The notes under the pieces: generated by a model | Told to the model about the DNA's origin: nothing | Databases searched by the model: none | Seen by the model: only the letters and a program-made list of their open reading frames with translations | Part shown: in pieces, positions 38,139-46,310 of the stretch | Layout: each line of letters opens with the position of its first letter | Position numbering within the stretch: the stretch's first letter is position 1 | Translations under genes and position numbers: made by a program | DNA from: Paenibacillus nuruki | GTDB taxonomy: Bacteria > Bacillota > Bacilli > Paenibacillales > Paenibacillaceae | Assembly: GCF_001721045.1 (NCBI RefSeq) | Contig: NZ_MDER01000034.1 | Coordinates: forward strand, 93,926 to 157,925 | Direction of reading: 5' to 3' | Length of the DNA: 64,000 nt

Positions 38139-39302
38139 ATGGAGTTTTTCTGGCTACTTCTGATTGCTGGAGTCGTTGTATTGCTTCAAGCTCTAGTCCT
38201 AGGCAGACGATCTCTTCGGCAGATTGACTATGAACGCAAATTATCTCGAAGTCACTGTCATGTGGGCGATGATATTGAGATGATTGAGATTATTCAAAAT
38301 AAGCGCCGTATTCCTGTACCCTGGCTCCGATTAGAATCGATTTTACCTGCGGGGTTCCAATTTGGACATCAAGCAGAGACAGCGATCAGTGAAGGCACGC
38401 TATACCAGAATCATACCAGTCTGTTTAGCTTATCTGCGCAGACACGTATTACACGCACACATCAGATTACTTGCCGACAACGTGGTGTTTTTCATATGGA
38501 TAGCGCTTTAATGAGTGCCGGCGATGTATTTGGACTTGCTCGTGCCAATCGTCCACTACGTATTGAGACCCGTATGACTGTCTATCCTGCTTATACAGCG
38601 ATAGATGACATGCCAGAAGCTTATCGAAGCTGGCAAGGAGAAGTCGAAGTGAGACGCTGGACAAATGAAGATCCTTTTTTGATTACAGGAGTGCGAGAAT
38701 ACAGTTCAGGTGATCCGATGAATCAGATTCACTGGAAAGCGACAGCACGTACAGGTCAGTTACAAGTGTATCGTCAAGGGTATAGTGCTGATCCAGAAGT
38801 CATGATTCTATTCAATATTGAAATCAATGAACAGATGTGGAGAGTCGTAACAGAACCGATGGTAGCAGAGTACGGGTTGAGTTGTTGTGCAACGATTGCT
38901 GCTGATCTCATCGGTAAAGGAATGAAAGCAGGATTTGGACACAATGCGATTATAGCGACAGAAGATGAGCAAGATGCCCGGATTCTACCTGCTTATGGCA
39001 GTGAACAATTATCTACATTACTTCAATGTATGGCAGAAGTACAATTAAAAAGCAGGCAGCCATTTCATGAATTTTTACAATCTTTTGTACCCCAATCCAG
39101 TCAGGAAAATGAACCGATCCACAAAATGGATATTTTAATTGTGACTCCGCATGTATCTCAACCGATCAAGCAGGCGATTACGATATTAGAGCAGGCGGGG
39201 TCAACAGTTAGTATTTTGAATGTACCTGATATAGAGCAGTTGAAGAAGTCCCACTGGAATCAGAGTGTATACGATAAACCAAGCAGGAAGGTGAGCGGAT
39301 GA
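38139..39302 (+). CDS. DUF58-domain protein
   Basis: 387 residues, starting directly after the ATPase stop. One N-terminal hydrophobic helix, a beta-rich region, and the DUF58 signature VREYSSGDPMNQIHWKATART (split here as GVREYSSGDP and NQIHWKATA, about 185-203). DUF58 proteins resemble von Willebrand A domains and form complexes with MoxR ATPases at the membrane. Overlaps the next gene by four bases (ATGA). Confidence 0.92.
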   Translation: MEFFWLLLIAGVVVLLQALVLGRRSLRQIDYERKLSRSHCHVGDDIEMIEIIQNKRRIPVPWLRLESILPAGFQFGHQAETAISEGTLYQNHTSLFSLSAQTRITRTHQITCRQRGVFHMDSALMSAGDVFGLARANRPLRIETRMTVYPAYTAIDDMPEAYRSWQGEVEVRRWTNEDPFLITGVREYSSGDPMNQIHWKATARTGQLQVYRQGYSADPEVMILFNIEINEQMWRVVTEPMVAEYGLSCCATIAADLIGKGMKAGFGHNAIIATEDEQDARILPAYGSEQLSTLLQCMAEVQLKSRQPFHEFLQSFVPQSSQENEPIHKMDILIVTPHVSQPIKQAITILEQAGSTVSILNVPDIEQLKKSHWNQSVYDKPSRKVSG

Positions 39303-40633
39303 CAACTCAGGATTCTTCCAAAGCAGTAGGCTATTCGATCTCTAGTTACTGGCAACCTCTTACTTATATGCTGGCAGAAGTAGCGGCATGCTTTCCTATT
39401 CTTGTTCTGCTAGATGGATATTTATTTCATACCGATCAACCGGTTTTATGGGCATTGTGGCTTCTATGTGCAGGGGGGCTAGGTATTACATTACGTATCG
39501 CTGTCAGACGATTTGCTGTTCAATGGAAAACGATAAGCTGGTCTGTAGTATGGATCATTATAGGAGCCTTGGTATGTTGGATGATACTAAATCATGTAAG
39601 TTGGACATCTATATGGATAGCCAGCATAAGTCTATTAGTCGTCGGATTATTCCGTGGCAATATGCTAGTGATGGGCGATTGGGATCGGTTATTTCCATTA
39701 ACATTACAATTGATCTTGCTGATCGTAGCATGGATATTTTATGTGATTACAGGTTCATCGGGTGATCTGTCATCTGCGCACTTTTCTATTTATATCGCAG
39801 GTATGATTCATTTATTTGCTATTCTTATGCGGTGTGGTGCACGCCAGATTAACTATTCGGTATGGGAAGATGGATTTCCAATCGCAGCATTACAGTTGGT
39901 TATCCGTCGAAGTCGGCGCTGGACATGGATCTTAATAGGAGTCATTGCTATTATTGGAGGCAGTACACAATTATCTATGATGCTGAGCTGGTTGTGGCAG
40001 AAGATACTTTCTCTTTTTCAATCCAATGAAACAGTTATACCTAGTCAAATGATTGAGCCGATGAACCCGCCACCTTTGTTACCACCAATGGATCTACCTG
40101 AGCAAAGCCCATCTATTCTGGACCCTGCTTGGATTGAACGAATCGCTCAGATCATTATGATTGCTGCGTTAGCCGCTTTTATGATTGGCGTAGGGCTATT
40201 TATATATCGTCTAATTCGTAAGTATGGCCCACCACTCTGGCGATGGTTATTGCGTATTCTGGGGATCGAAAGTGCTATTCCTTTACCGGCTGAGGAACCA
40301 TCTGTTGGATATGTAGATCAGACAGAGAAGATTCACTCCAAACCATCGCCTTTCCGCATTCCTTTGAAAAGAAAAGTACCGGACGATCCTGCTGAGCGAG
40401 TTCGTTATCATTATGAAAAATTGATTCGTCGTGGACTCAAACATGGTCTAGATCAACATCAAGGCGATACACCGACTATACTTGGACGCAAAATGATTCA
40501 TTTAAATAAAAAAGAGACATCGATGGATTCTGAACAGCGTATATCTGTATTGATTCGTTGGTACAATCAGATTCGTTATGGCGCTAAGTCTATAGATGCC
40601 GAAGAACTGAAAGTCTGGGAGAAAAAAGATTGA
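39299..40633 (+). CDS. DUF4129 membrane protein without transglutaminase domain
   Basis: 444 residues. Six or so hydrophobic helices to about residue 230, a Pro-rich exterior stretch (MNPPPLLPPMDLPEQ), another helix near 275-295, and a C-terminal cytosolic DUF4129 domain (RVRYHYEKLIRRGLKHGL, RWYNQIRYGAKSID). The Bacillus partner YebA and TgpA-type proteins carry a transglutaminase-like domain between the helices; no such Cys-His-Asp domain fits here. Third gene of the MoxR operon, probably the membrane anchor or effector. Confidence 0.88.
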   Translation: MTTQDSSKAVGYSISSYWQPLTYMLAEVAACFPILVLLDGYLFHTDQPVLWALWLLCAGGLGITLRIAVRRFAVQWKTISWSVVWIIIGALVCWMILNHVSWTSIWIASISLLVVGLFRGNMLVMGDWDRLFPLTLQLILLIVAWIFYVITGSSGDLSSAHFSIYIAGMIHLFAILMRCGARQINYSVWEDGFPIAALQLVIRRSRRWTWILIGVIAIIGGSTQLSMMLSWLWQKILSLFQSNETVIPSQMIEPMNPPPLLPPMDLPEQSPSILDPAWIERIAQIIMIAALAAFMIGVGLFIYRLIRKYGPPLWRWLLRILGIESAIPLPAEEPSVGYVDQTEKIHSKPSPFRIPLKRKVPDDPAERVRYHYEKLIRRGLKHGLDQHQGDTPTILGRKMIHLNKKETSMDSEQRISVLIRWYNQIRYGAKSIDAEELKVWEKKD

Positions 40634-40746
40634 ATATTTAATGAATTTATTCATGTGAAGCTTTAAAGCGTGTTAGAAAATTCTTTACTTTTAAAGGATG
40701 CTTACAGTATCATGGAGAGAATGAAAAGGCTGAAAGGAGATTAACA

Positions 40747-41718
40747 ATGAAACTTAATCCAAGCAAAATTGTAGACTGTACGATTCGTGATGGAGGTCTG
40801 GTGAATAACTGGGATTTCAGCGTAGAGTTTGTACAAGATTTGTATAAAGGTCTGAACGAAGCAGGTATAGAATATATGGAGATTGGTTACAAAAACTCTC
40901 CCAAACTACTTAAAGGTGCAGAAGCAGCAGGTCCGTGGCGCTTTCTAGACGACGATTTCTTGCGTACGGTTATTCCTCAAAAAGGAACAACTAAATTATC
41001 TGCGCTTGTAGATATCGGTCGTGTAGCCGAAGAAGATATTTTGCCACGTGAAGAAAGTATGTTAGACCTTATCCGTGTAGCTTGTTATATCAAAGATGTA
41101 GACAAAGCTCTTCAATTGGTACAAACGTTCCATGATCGCGGATATGAGACCACAATCAATATTATGGCTTTGTCTAATGTAATGGAAAATGAATTGCTAG
41201 AAGCATTTGAATTGATCAACGAAAGTGTAGTTGATGTTGTTTATATTGTAGATAGCTACGGTAGTCTAGATTATAAAGACATGCTTTACTTGGTAGATAA
41301 ATTCAAAACCAACTTGCCTAACAAACGTCTGGGTGTACATACCCATAACAATATGCAAATGGCGTTCTCTAACACTCTTGTAGCAGCAGAACATGGCGTT
41401 GAATTGCTAGATGCTTCTGTATACGGTATGGGACGTGCAGCAGGTAACTGTCCGACTGAGTTGTTAGTGACTCATTTAAAAAATACCAAGTATACATTGC
41501 GTCCAGTCTTAGAAATGATCGACAAGCATATGATTGCTTTGCGTGAAAAAGAAGAGTGGGGTTATATCATTCCTTATATGATCACAGGATCATTGGATGA
41601 GCATCCACGTTCTGCAATGGCACTTCGTGCTTCAGATGACAAAGATAATTCTGTTGATTTCTACGATAAGTTGACGACTCCAGAAGTAAGCTTTGATTCT
41701 TCTAAAGGCAATAAGTAA
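40747..41718 (+). CDS. DRE-TIM (HMGL-like) aldolase-domain protein
   Basis: 323 residues of the HMG-CoA-lyase/4-hydroxy-2-oxovalerate-aldolase superfamily. Catalytic start VDCTIRDGGLVNNW (about 9-22), metal-binding GVHTHNNMQMAFSN (about 195-208) and GMGRAAGNCPTELL. Homologues without further domains are common in Bacillales and in polysaccharide clusters and are labelled aldolase catalytic-domain proteins; the substrate is not known. AAAGGAG precedes the ATG. Monocistronic, with a bidirectional terminator downstream. Confidence 0.87.
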   Translation: MKLNPSKIVDCTIRDGGLVNNWDFSVEFVQDLYKGLNEAGIEYMEIGYKNSPKLLKGAEAAGPWRFLDDDFLRTVIPQKGTTKLSALVDIGRVAEEDILPREESMLDLIRVACYIKDVDKALQLVQTFHDRGYETTINIMALSNVMENELLEAFELINESVVDVVYIVDSYGSLDYKDMLYLVDKFKTNLPNKRLGVHTHNNMQMAFSNTLVAAEHGVELLDASVYGMGRAAGNCPTELLVTHLKNTKYTLRPVLEMIDKHMIALREKEEWGYIIPYMITGSLDEHPRSAMALRASDDKDNSVDFYDKLTTPEVSFDSSKGNK

Positions 41719-41748
41719 AACTAGCTAAAAGAGCATACTCAATATAGC

Positions 41749-41789
41749 AAAAGAGCAATTTCCAGTTAGTATGGAAGATTGCTCTTTTT
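41749..41789. terminator. Bidirectional terminator
   Basis: AAAAGAGCAATTTCC / GGAAGATTGCTCTTTTT. Ends the aldolase gene and, from the other side, the ybjQ-like pair. Confidence 0.87.
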
Positions 41790-41827
41790 GTATATATTTT
41801 TCTAAGTAAAGATCCATTTAGGATGTT

Positions 41828-42088
41828 TTAAGATTGAGAATATTCTTCAACATATGAACGTGTACCTGTCTGTTCATGATAATAGACTTGATATGTTTTA
41901 CCATCGGCAGGATCGACAAAGACTTCAGAAGTAGGGTGGGAATGCTTGAAAATATCATCTTGTTGTTGGGAAGAGCGTTGCTTTCCTTTATATCGTTTAT
42001 CAAAAAAGTACCAGCTTATTAAAAGAAGAGCCAGGAAACCACCAATTTGTAAAGTAAAATAGATAGCTCCTACATTAAAAAAACTCAT
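41828..42088 (-). CDS. Small single-pass membrane protein
   Basis: 86 residues: one N-terminal membrane helix (about 6-27), a basic patch FDKRYKGKQR, then a soluble tail with HPTSEVFVDPADGKTYQVYY. Function unknown. Its ATG overlaps the stop of the YbjQ-like gene (ATGA), so the two are coupled and may work together. Confidence 0.75.
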   Translation of the reverse strand: MSFFNVGAIYFTLQIGGFLALLLISWYFFDKRYKGKQRSSQQQDDIFKHSHPTSEVFVDPADGKTYQVYYHEQTGTRSYVEEYSQS

Positions 42089-42408
42089 GTGATCGGCTCA
42101 ATGGTCACAACCGTACCATAAGCAACAATTTCACTCATACTACTACCGATATCGCCACTATCGAATCGCATCATCACCACTGCATTACCACCCATGGTAT
42201 GAGCGCTCTCAACCATTCGATCTAATGCCTGACGGCGACCATCTTCGATCATTTGAGTATATTGCTTGATTTCACCACCGACTAATCCTTTAAAAGAAGC
42301 CATAATATCGCCACCTATTCCACGTGCACGCACAACGACACCAAAAGTCGAGCCAAGAACGTTAGTTACTCGGTAACCGGGAATATTTTCAGTCGTTACG
42401 ATAATCAT
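42085..42408 (-). CDS. YbjQ/UPF0145 family protein
   Basis: 107 residues, the usual length of the YbjQ family (PF01906), which forms homopentamers of unknown function, sometimes called a heavy-metal-binding fold. Seen: TTENIPGYRVTNVLG at the start and GGNAVVMMRFD near the end. The frame is open to 42501 but GGAGTG lies before ATG 42408 and the family starts there. Confidence 0.92.
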   Translation of the reverse strand: MIIVTTENIPGYRVTNVLGSTFGVVVRARGIGGDIMASFKGLVGGEIKQYTQMIEDGRRQALDRMVESAHTMGGNAVVMMRFDSGDIGSSMSEIVAYGTVVTIEPIT

Positions 42409-42495
42409 TTCGATCACTCCTATCTGATTGATAAAGCGTATACTATACTTTTTATATACGTAACGCGATCTGAAACGATACATAAATAAAAGAAG

Positions 42496-42524
42496 TTGCA
42501 AGATAAAATTGAATATGATATATT
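42496..42524 (+). promoter_or_regulatory. Promoter of the tRNA-Pro/tRNA-Gly unit
   Basis: TTGCAA (42496-42501), 17 bases, TATATT (42519-42524), about 45 bases before tRNA-Pro. Confidence 0.65.
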
Positions 42525-42569
42525 ATATCTTGTCGTTAAGAAAGCCTAATGACTTTCCAAACGTGACCT

Positions 42570-42646
42570 CGGGATGTAGCTCAGCTTGGTAGAGCACCTG
42601 GTTTGGGACCAGGGGGTCGCATGTTCAAATCGTGTCATCCCGACCA
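42570..42646 (+). tRNA. tRNA-Pro (TGG)
   Basis: Acceptor CGGGATG/CATCCCG, D arm GCTC...GAGC, anticodon stem CCTGG/CCAGG with loop TTTGGGA (anticodon TGG), T loop TTCAAAT, discriminator A and an encoded CCA at 42644-42646. 77 bases. Confidence 0.95.
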
Positions 42647-42655
42647 TCCATTCAT

Positions 42656-42726
42656 GCGGGTGTAGTTCAATGGTAGAACTTCAGCCTTCCAAGCTGATAG
42701 CGTGGGTTCGATTCCCATCACCCGCT
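42656..42726 (+). tRNA. tRNA-Gly (TCC)
   Basis: Acceptor GCGGGTG/CACCCGC, D arm GTTC...GAAC, anticodon stem TCAGC/GCTGA with loop CTTCCAA (anticodon TCC), T arm GTGGG-TTCGATT-CCCAT, discriminator T. CCA is not encoded (TTACC follows). Nine bases after tRNA-Pro. Confidence 0.94.
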
Positions 42727-42745
42727 TACCGAAATACCAAGAGGA

Positions 42746-42774
42746 AGTCTTTGCATAAGCAAAGGCTTTTTTTG
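42746..42774 (+). terminator. Terminator of the tRNA unit
   Basis: AGTCTTTGC / GCAAAGGCT around ATAA, then TTTTTT. Confidence 0.88.
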
Positions 42775-42841
42775 TTGTATTAGTATCATAATATGAATAA
42801 GTGTTAATATCATTATAAAAACACAGTAAGGATGATAAAAA

Positions 42842-43018
42842 ATGAGCAATATAACAAAACTAGCGAAATTAATTAAAATGACTGGAGATCGTGCTAAATT
42901 AGATGCCAAAATGAATAATACTTATATTGTATATAAAAATAAAAATGGTCATATTGTTAAAGAATATATTGATGGAAATATTGTCTTAATTCATAATGAA
43001 GAATCATCTTATGAATAA
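42842..43018 (+). CDS. 58-residue protein coupled to a zeta-toxin-like remnant
   Basis: A small ORF of 58 codons, ATG 42842 to TAA 43016-43018, with AAGGATG eight bases upstream. Basic first half (ITKLAKLIKMTGDRAKLDAK), then a beta-prone half (TYIVYKNKNGHIVKEYIDG) and an acidic tail. Its end overlaps the start of the zeta-like reading frame, the geometry of an antitoxin gene before its toxin. It is more AT-rich than its neighbours and lies next to tRNA genes. No known antitoxin family recognised. Confidence 0.6.
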   Translation: MSNITKLAKLIKMTGDRAKLDAKMNNTYIVYKNKNGHIVKEYIDGNIVLIHNEESSYE

Positions 43019-43386
43019 TTCCAAACCTACAATGTACGTTTTTGCTGGAAACAATGGTAGTGGTAAAAGTACAATTCGTAATTTGATTGTAGATCAAATT
43101 GGAATCAGTATTAATATAGATCCAGATGCCTTAGCAAGAAAAATAGATAGTGAACATCCAGAAAAGTATAGAATGTCAGCAGGAAAAGAAGCCATTAAAC
43201 TTGCTAGAGATTGCATAGAATATAATCGTGATTTTTCAGTAGAAACTACTTCATCATTTAATTATGATTGATAATAGCGAATCTTCTGGTGAGATTGTAT
43301 TAGAAATCATAGAGAATAAGATCGTTTATCGTTCTGCTGAAATGCCGAAATGGGTGAAAGATATCGAACCACACTTGAAAAATTAA
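42996..43386 (+). pseudogene. Zeta-toxin-like kinase gene with internal deletion
   Basis: The first part (ATG 42996 or 43011 to stop 43269-43271) encodes a P-loop kinase start: MYVFAGNNGSGKST, then INIDPDALARKI and DFSVETTSS, as in zeta-type (PF06414) proteins. Such proteins continue for another 100 or so residues. Here the frame ends, and from 43264 a second frame (+1) encodes what looks like the family's C-terminal end: MIDNSESSGEIVLEII...MPKWVKDIE, closing with TAA 43384-43386. The middle (helical kinase core) is missing. A single internal deletion with a frame change explains this. Confidence 0.7.
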
Positions 43387-43405
43387 ATATTAATCATATC
43401 TAAAT

Positions 43406-43434
43406 TTGGTTTTTCTCCAAAATTTTGTTATACT
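43406..43434 (+). promoter_or_regulatory. Promoter of the ABC-F leader
   Basis: TTGGTT (43406-43411), 17 bases, TATACT (43429-43434) with an extended TGN before the -10. Confidence 0.6.
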
Positions 43435-43440
43435 GTCGTT

Positions 43441-43818
43441 GTCAGCGGTAATGATACACCTTATATTTTTTAAGCTGACCATTCTGAAGAAATGAGAGGG
43501 TCCTATTGTCCAATGAAGTAAACATACGAATTTCCCTACGAACTGCACAGGATAGAAGCAGGCAGACAGCTCAAGCGGCTGATGCAAACGGGATACGTAT
43601 GTCCATGGATAGCAATAGGAAACTGTTATGATAAACAGTTCAGGATGAAGATGGTTTTACTTTGAGGATTAATGATGTCTTAGGCTAGCAAGAGACATGA
43701 ATAATCGTAAAGTAGAAGCACTATACACTTATATCCTTTTGCTTATTTTACATATGGATGATGAACGATCTGACGTTAGCATTATCAACCGCGAGGGCAT
43801 CTGCTCTGGCGGTTTTTT
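43441..43818 (+). promoter_or_regulatory. Attenuator leader of the ABC-F gene
   Basis: About 380 transcribed, mostly non-coding bases that end in a terminator directly before the gene: ACCGC...GGGCA / CTCTGGCGGT and TTTTTT at 43786-43818. The 5' end holds GTCAGC/GCTGAC (43441-43479) enclosing a 14-codon ORF (43451-43495, MIHLIFFKLT...), followed by a 9-codon ORF at 43492-43521 that overlaps it; both lack a strong ribosome site. Leaders of this kind let ribosome-targeting drugs open antibiotic-resistance ABC-F genes. Confidence 0.6.
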
Positions 43819-43843
43819 ATGATTTCAGAGAGGATGATGTTCA

Positions 43844-45847
43844 ATGACAACCATCGTAAAAGTAAGCAATTTAGCGAAAGACTGGAATGGAAAACGAATT
43901 TTTGAACAAGTGAATGTACAAATAGAAGCAGGTGAGCGTTTAGCTCTTATCGGTGAAAATGGAAGTGGCAAAAGTACACTGATCCAACTGCTGATGAATC
44001 ATACTGAATGCACAGAAGGCAAAATCGAACGATTTTTACCGTTAACACAGTGGGATTGGATGAGACAGCAAGATGATGCAGAGCATATTGGGCAAGGATG
44101 GACTACTTTAGAAATAGCTCGTCAAGGGAAGCCCGAGTTATGGGATTTGCGTCAGCAACTAGATGAATTAGAGCAGCAACTTCAAAACCTTTCGGTTGAA
44201 CAACAAGCTGATCTTTACAATGAAGTGCTAGAACAATATGGGAGTACGTTAGAAACGTATGAAAAAAACAACGGATTCCTATGGGAGATTGAAGTTGAAA
44301 AGCAATTGACAGTGATCGGCATTGCTTCAGAGCTATGGAATGTACCTTATACTCAGTTAAGCGGCGGTCAGAAGACCAGAGTACGTCTAGCCTCTGTGTT
44401 AACACGGGATACCCAGTTATTGATCTTGGATGAACCGACCAATCATCTGGATACCGAAACGATGGAATGGTTAGAAAAGAGATTACATCAGTATACAGGT
44501 ACACTGTTATTTGTATCCCATGATCGAGAATTTGTAGATCGGATGGCAACGTCTGTCTGTGAATTAACTTCTACAGGAATGACCAAATATAAAGGTGGAT
44601 ACCGTGATTACCGTGAACACAAACAGCGTGAGTTACGAGCGCAAGAATCATTGTACAAAAAGCAAGAACAACAGCGCAAAGCATTACAAGAATCGATTCG
44701 CAATTATCAACAGTGGTTTGAACAGGCTCATCATGCAGCAGGGAAGCAAAGTGAAGTAAAAATGGCTAAAAGCTATTATAGAGACAAAGCGAATAAAAAT
44801 ATTTCACGTTATCACGCCAAAGAAAAAGCACTGGAACGGTTAGATACCGAAAGTGTGCAAAAACCGCGTGCTACGGACAAAATGAATTTTGAACTAGAAG
44901 CTAGTGAGTTTAAAGGGCATACGTTGATTCGGTTGGACGATGTAAGCTTTGGTTATTCAAACCATTCAGATCAAGAAGATCAGCATAGTGATTATAGCAA
45001 ACACGATTTAATTCAACATCTGGATATGAATGTACAACGTGGCAATCGGATAGCGATTACAGGGCCGAACGGCTCGGGCAAAACAACATTGATCAAGCTA
45101 CTCCTCGGACAATTACAACCTTCTAGCGGTGAGCTGTGGCATCATCCAGCATTAAATATAGGGTATTTTTCACAGGAACTGGAAGGGTTACCTTTAGAAA
45201 TGACTTTGCTGGATAGTCTATTGGTATTACCAGCGATGACACGAACAGAAGCACAGACGATTCTAGGTTGCTTTTTATTCCGTGGAGAAGATGTGTACAA
45301 GCAGATTGGTCATTTAAGTATGGGAGAACAGTGCAGAGTGGCATTAATACGTTTATATTTTGGCGGTGCTAATGTATTAATTCTAGACGAGCCGACCAAC
45401 TATCTCGATATCGCTGCCCAAGAAGTGATCGAGTCTGCGTTAGAACAGTATACAGGAACGATTATTATGGTTTCTCATGACCGGATGTTAGTTCGGCGAT
45501 TAGCGACTCGTCTGTTGAAGCTGGAACGTGATCGTCCATATCAATGGTTTGAAGGCACTGTAGAGGAGTATGAAGCTGCTCAGGCACATCAGCAACAAGA
45601 AGTGCAAGCAGGTGGGGTAGAAGCGAATCAACAGCGTATGATGCTTGAGTTGCGTCTGTCTCAGTTATTATCTGGACTTGCCGATCAGAAAAAGACGAAT
45701 CCTTCTATATTTCGATCAAGCGATCATTTGCCTAATGCTACACAATCGATTGAGAATCTCAACTTGGAACAGAACAACAATGATCCAGTCTGGCAAGAAA
45801 TTCAATCGTTGCGCAAAGAGTTAGCGTCCTATTCGTCTCAGTCTTAA
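43844..45847 (+). CDS. ABC-F ATPase, antibiotic-resistance (ribosome protection) type
   Basis: 667 residues, no membrane part. ABC1: Walker A GENGSGKST (37-45), signature LSGGQ (172-176), Walker B LLILDEPTNHLD (192-203). Linker of about 100 residues (250-345) with a basic helical hairpin (RNYQQWFEQAHHAAGKQ, SRYHAKEKALERLD) as in Vga/Lsa/VmlR-type proteins that push drugs out of the 50S peptidyl-transferase centre. ABC2: GPNGSGKTT (407-415), LSMGEQ, LILDEPTNYLD. An attenuator leader precedes it, which supports an inducible resistance role over a housekeeping one. AGAGAGGATG precedes the ATG. Confidence 0.87.
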   Translation: MTTIVKVSNLAKDWNGKRIFEQVNVQIEAGERLALIGENGSGKSTLIQLLMNHTECTEGKIERFLPLTQWDWMRQQDDAEHIGQGWTTLEIARQGKPELWDLRQQLDELEQQLQNLSVEQQADLYNEVLEQYGSTLETYEKNNGFLWEIEVEKQLTVIGIASELWNVPYTQLSGGQKTRVRLASVLTRDTQLLILDEPTNHLDTETMEWLEKRLHQYTGTLLFVSHDREFVDRMATSVCELTSTGMTKYKGGYRDYREHKQRELRAQESLYKKQEQQRKALQESIRNYQQWFEQAHHAAGKQSEVKMAKSYYRDKANKNISRYHAKEKALERLDTESVQKPRATDKMNFELEASEFKGHTLIRLDDVSFGYSNHSDQEDQHSDYSKHDLIQHLDMNVQRGNRIAITGPNGSGKTTLIKLLLGQLQPSSGELWHHPALNIGYFSQELEGLPLEMTLLDSLLVLPAMTRTEAQTILGCFLFRGEDVYKQIGHLSMGEQCRVALIRLYFGGANVLILDEPTNYLDIAAQEVIESALEQYTGTIIMVSHDRMLVRRLATRLLKLERDRPYQWFEGTVEEYEAAQAHQQQEVQAGGVEANQQRMMLELRLSQLLSGLADQKKTNPSIFRSSDHLPNATQSIENLNLEQNNNDPVWQEIQSLRKELASYSSQS

Positions 45848-45879
45848 ATAAATAGAAAGTTCTTTTTGCATAACAATCG

Positions 45880-45908
45880 TTGACGGGAAGGCTGGTTATT
45901 TGTAAAAT
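45880..45908 (+). promoter_or_regulatory. Promoter of pheST
   Basis: TTGACG (45880-45885), 17 bases, TAAAAT (45903-45908). About 400 bases before pheS. Confidence 0.72.
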
Positions 45909-45914
45909 AGTGAG

Positions 45915-46256
45915 TATCTATTTTCACTATGACATCTGCAACGAAAGAGAAGAGTAAACAGTACTGTCGTACAGGGAGAAAATGCCATTAGATTGAGAGC
46001 ATTTTTACAGAAGCAGACTGTTGAAGTTCACTCTGGAGCAGCGTTCTGAAATATAAGTGAGCTGTATGATTAAGCTGATCTATAGATTAGGAATAGCCGG
46101 TGTAACGATCCGTTATCGTCGTTTCGAGCGAGAAGCTTATAATCTACATGTGATTGATTTAGAGGAGACTCTATATTGAGATACAGATTATAAATTTCTA
46201 ACAAGGGTGGTACCACGGTCTTTTCGTCCCTTAAGGGGAGAGAAGGCCTTTTTTTG
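45915..46256 (+). promoter_or_regulatory. T-box leader, phenylalanine specifier TTC
   Basis: T-box riboswitch sensing uncharged tRNA-Phe. Specifier TTC at 46027-46029 in AGTTCACTCTGGAGC. Antiterminator bulge AAGGGTGGTACCACGG (46203-46218). Terminator GGTCTTTTCGTCCC / GGGGAGAGAAGGCC with TTTTTTT (46217-46255). Placed directly before pheS, as expected. Confidence 0.93.
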
Positions 46257-46310
46257 TTGTTTTAATAAGGTTTACACACTGCGTGATAGGAAGAAAGGGG
46301 CTTAACAACG

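Noticed and set aside
42586..42783. 65-codon plus-strand ORF over the tRNA genes
   Set aside because: It is read through tRNA-Pro and tRNA-Gly and has no ribosome site.
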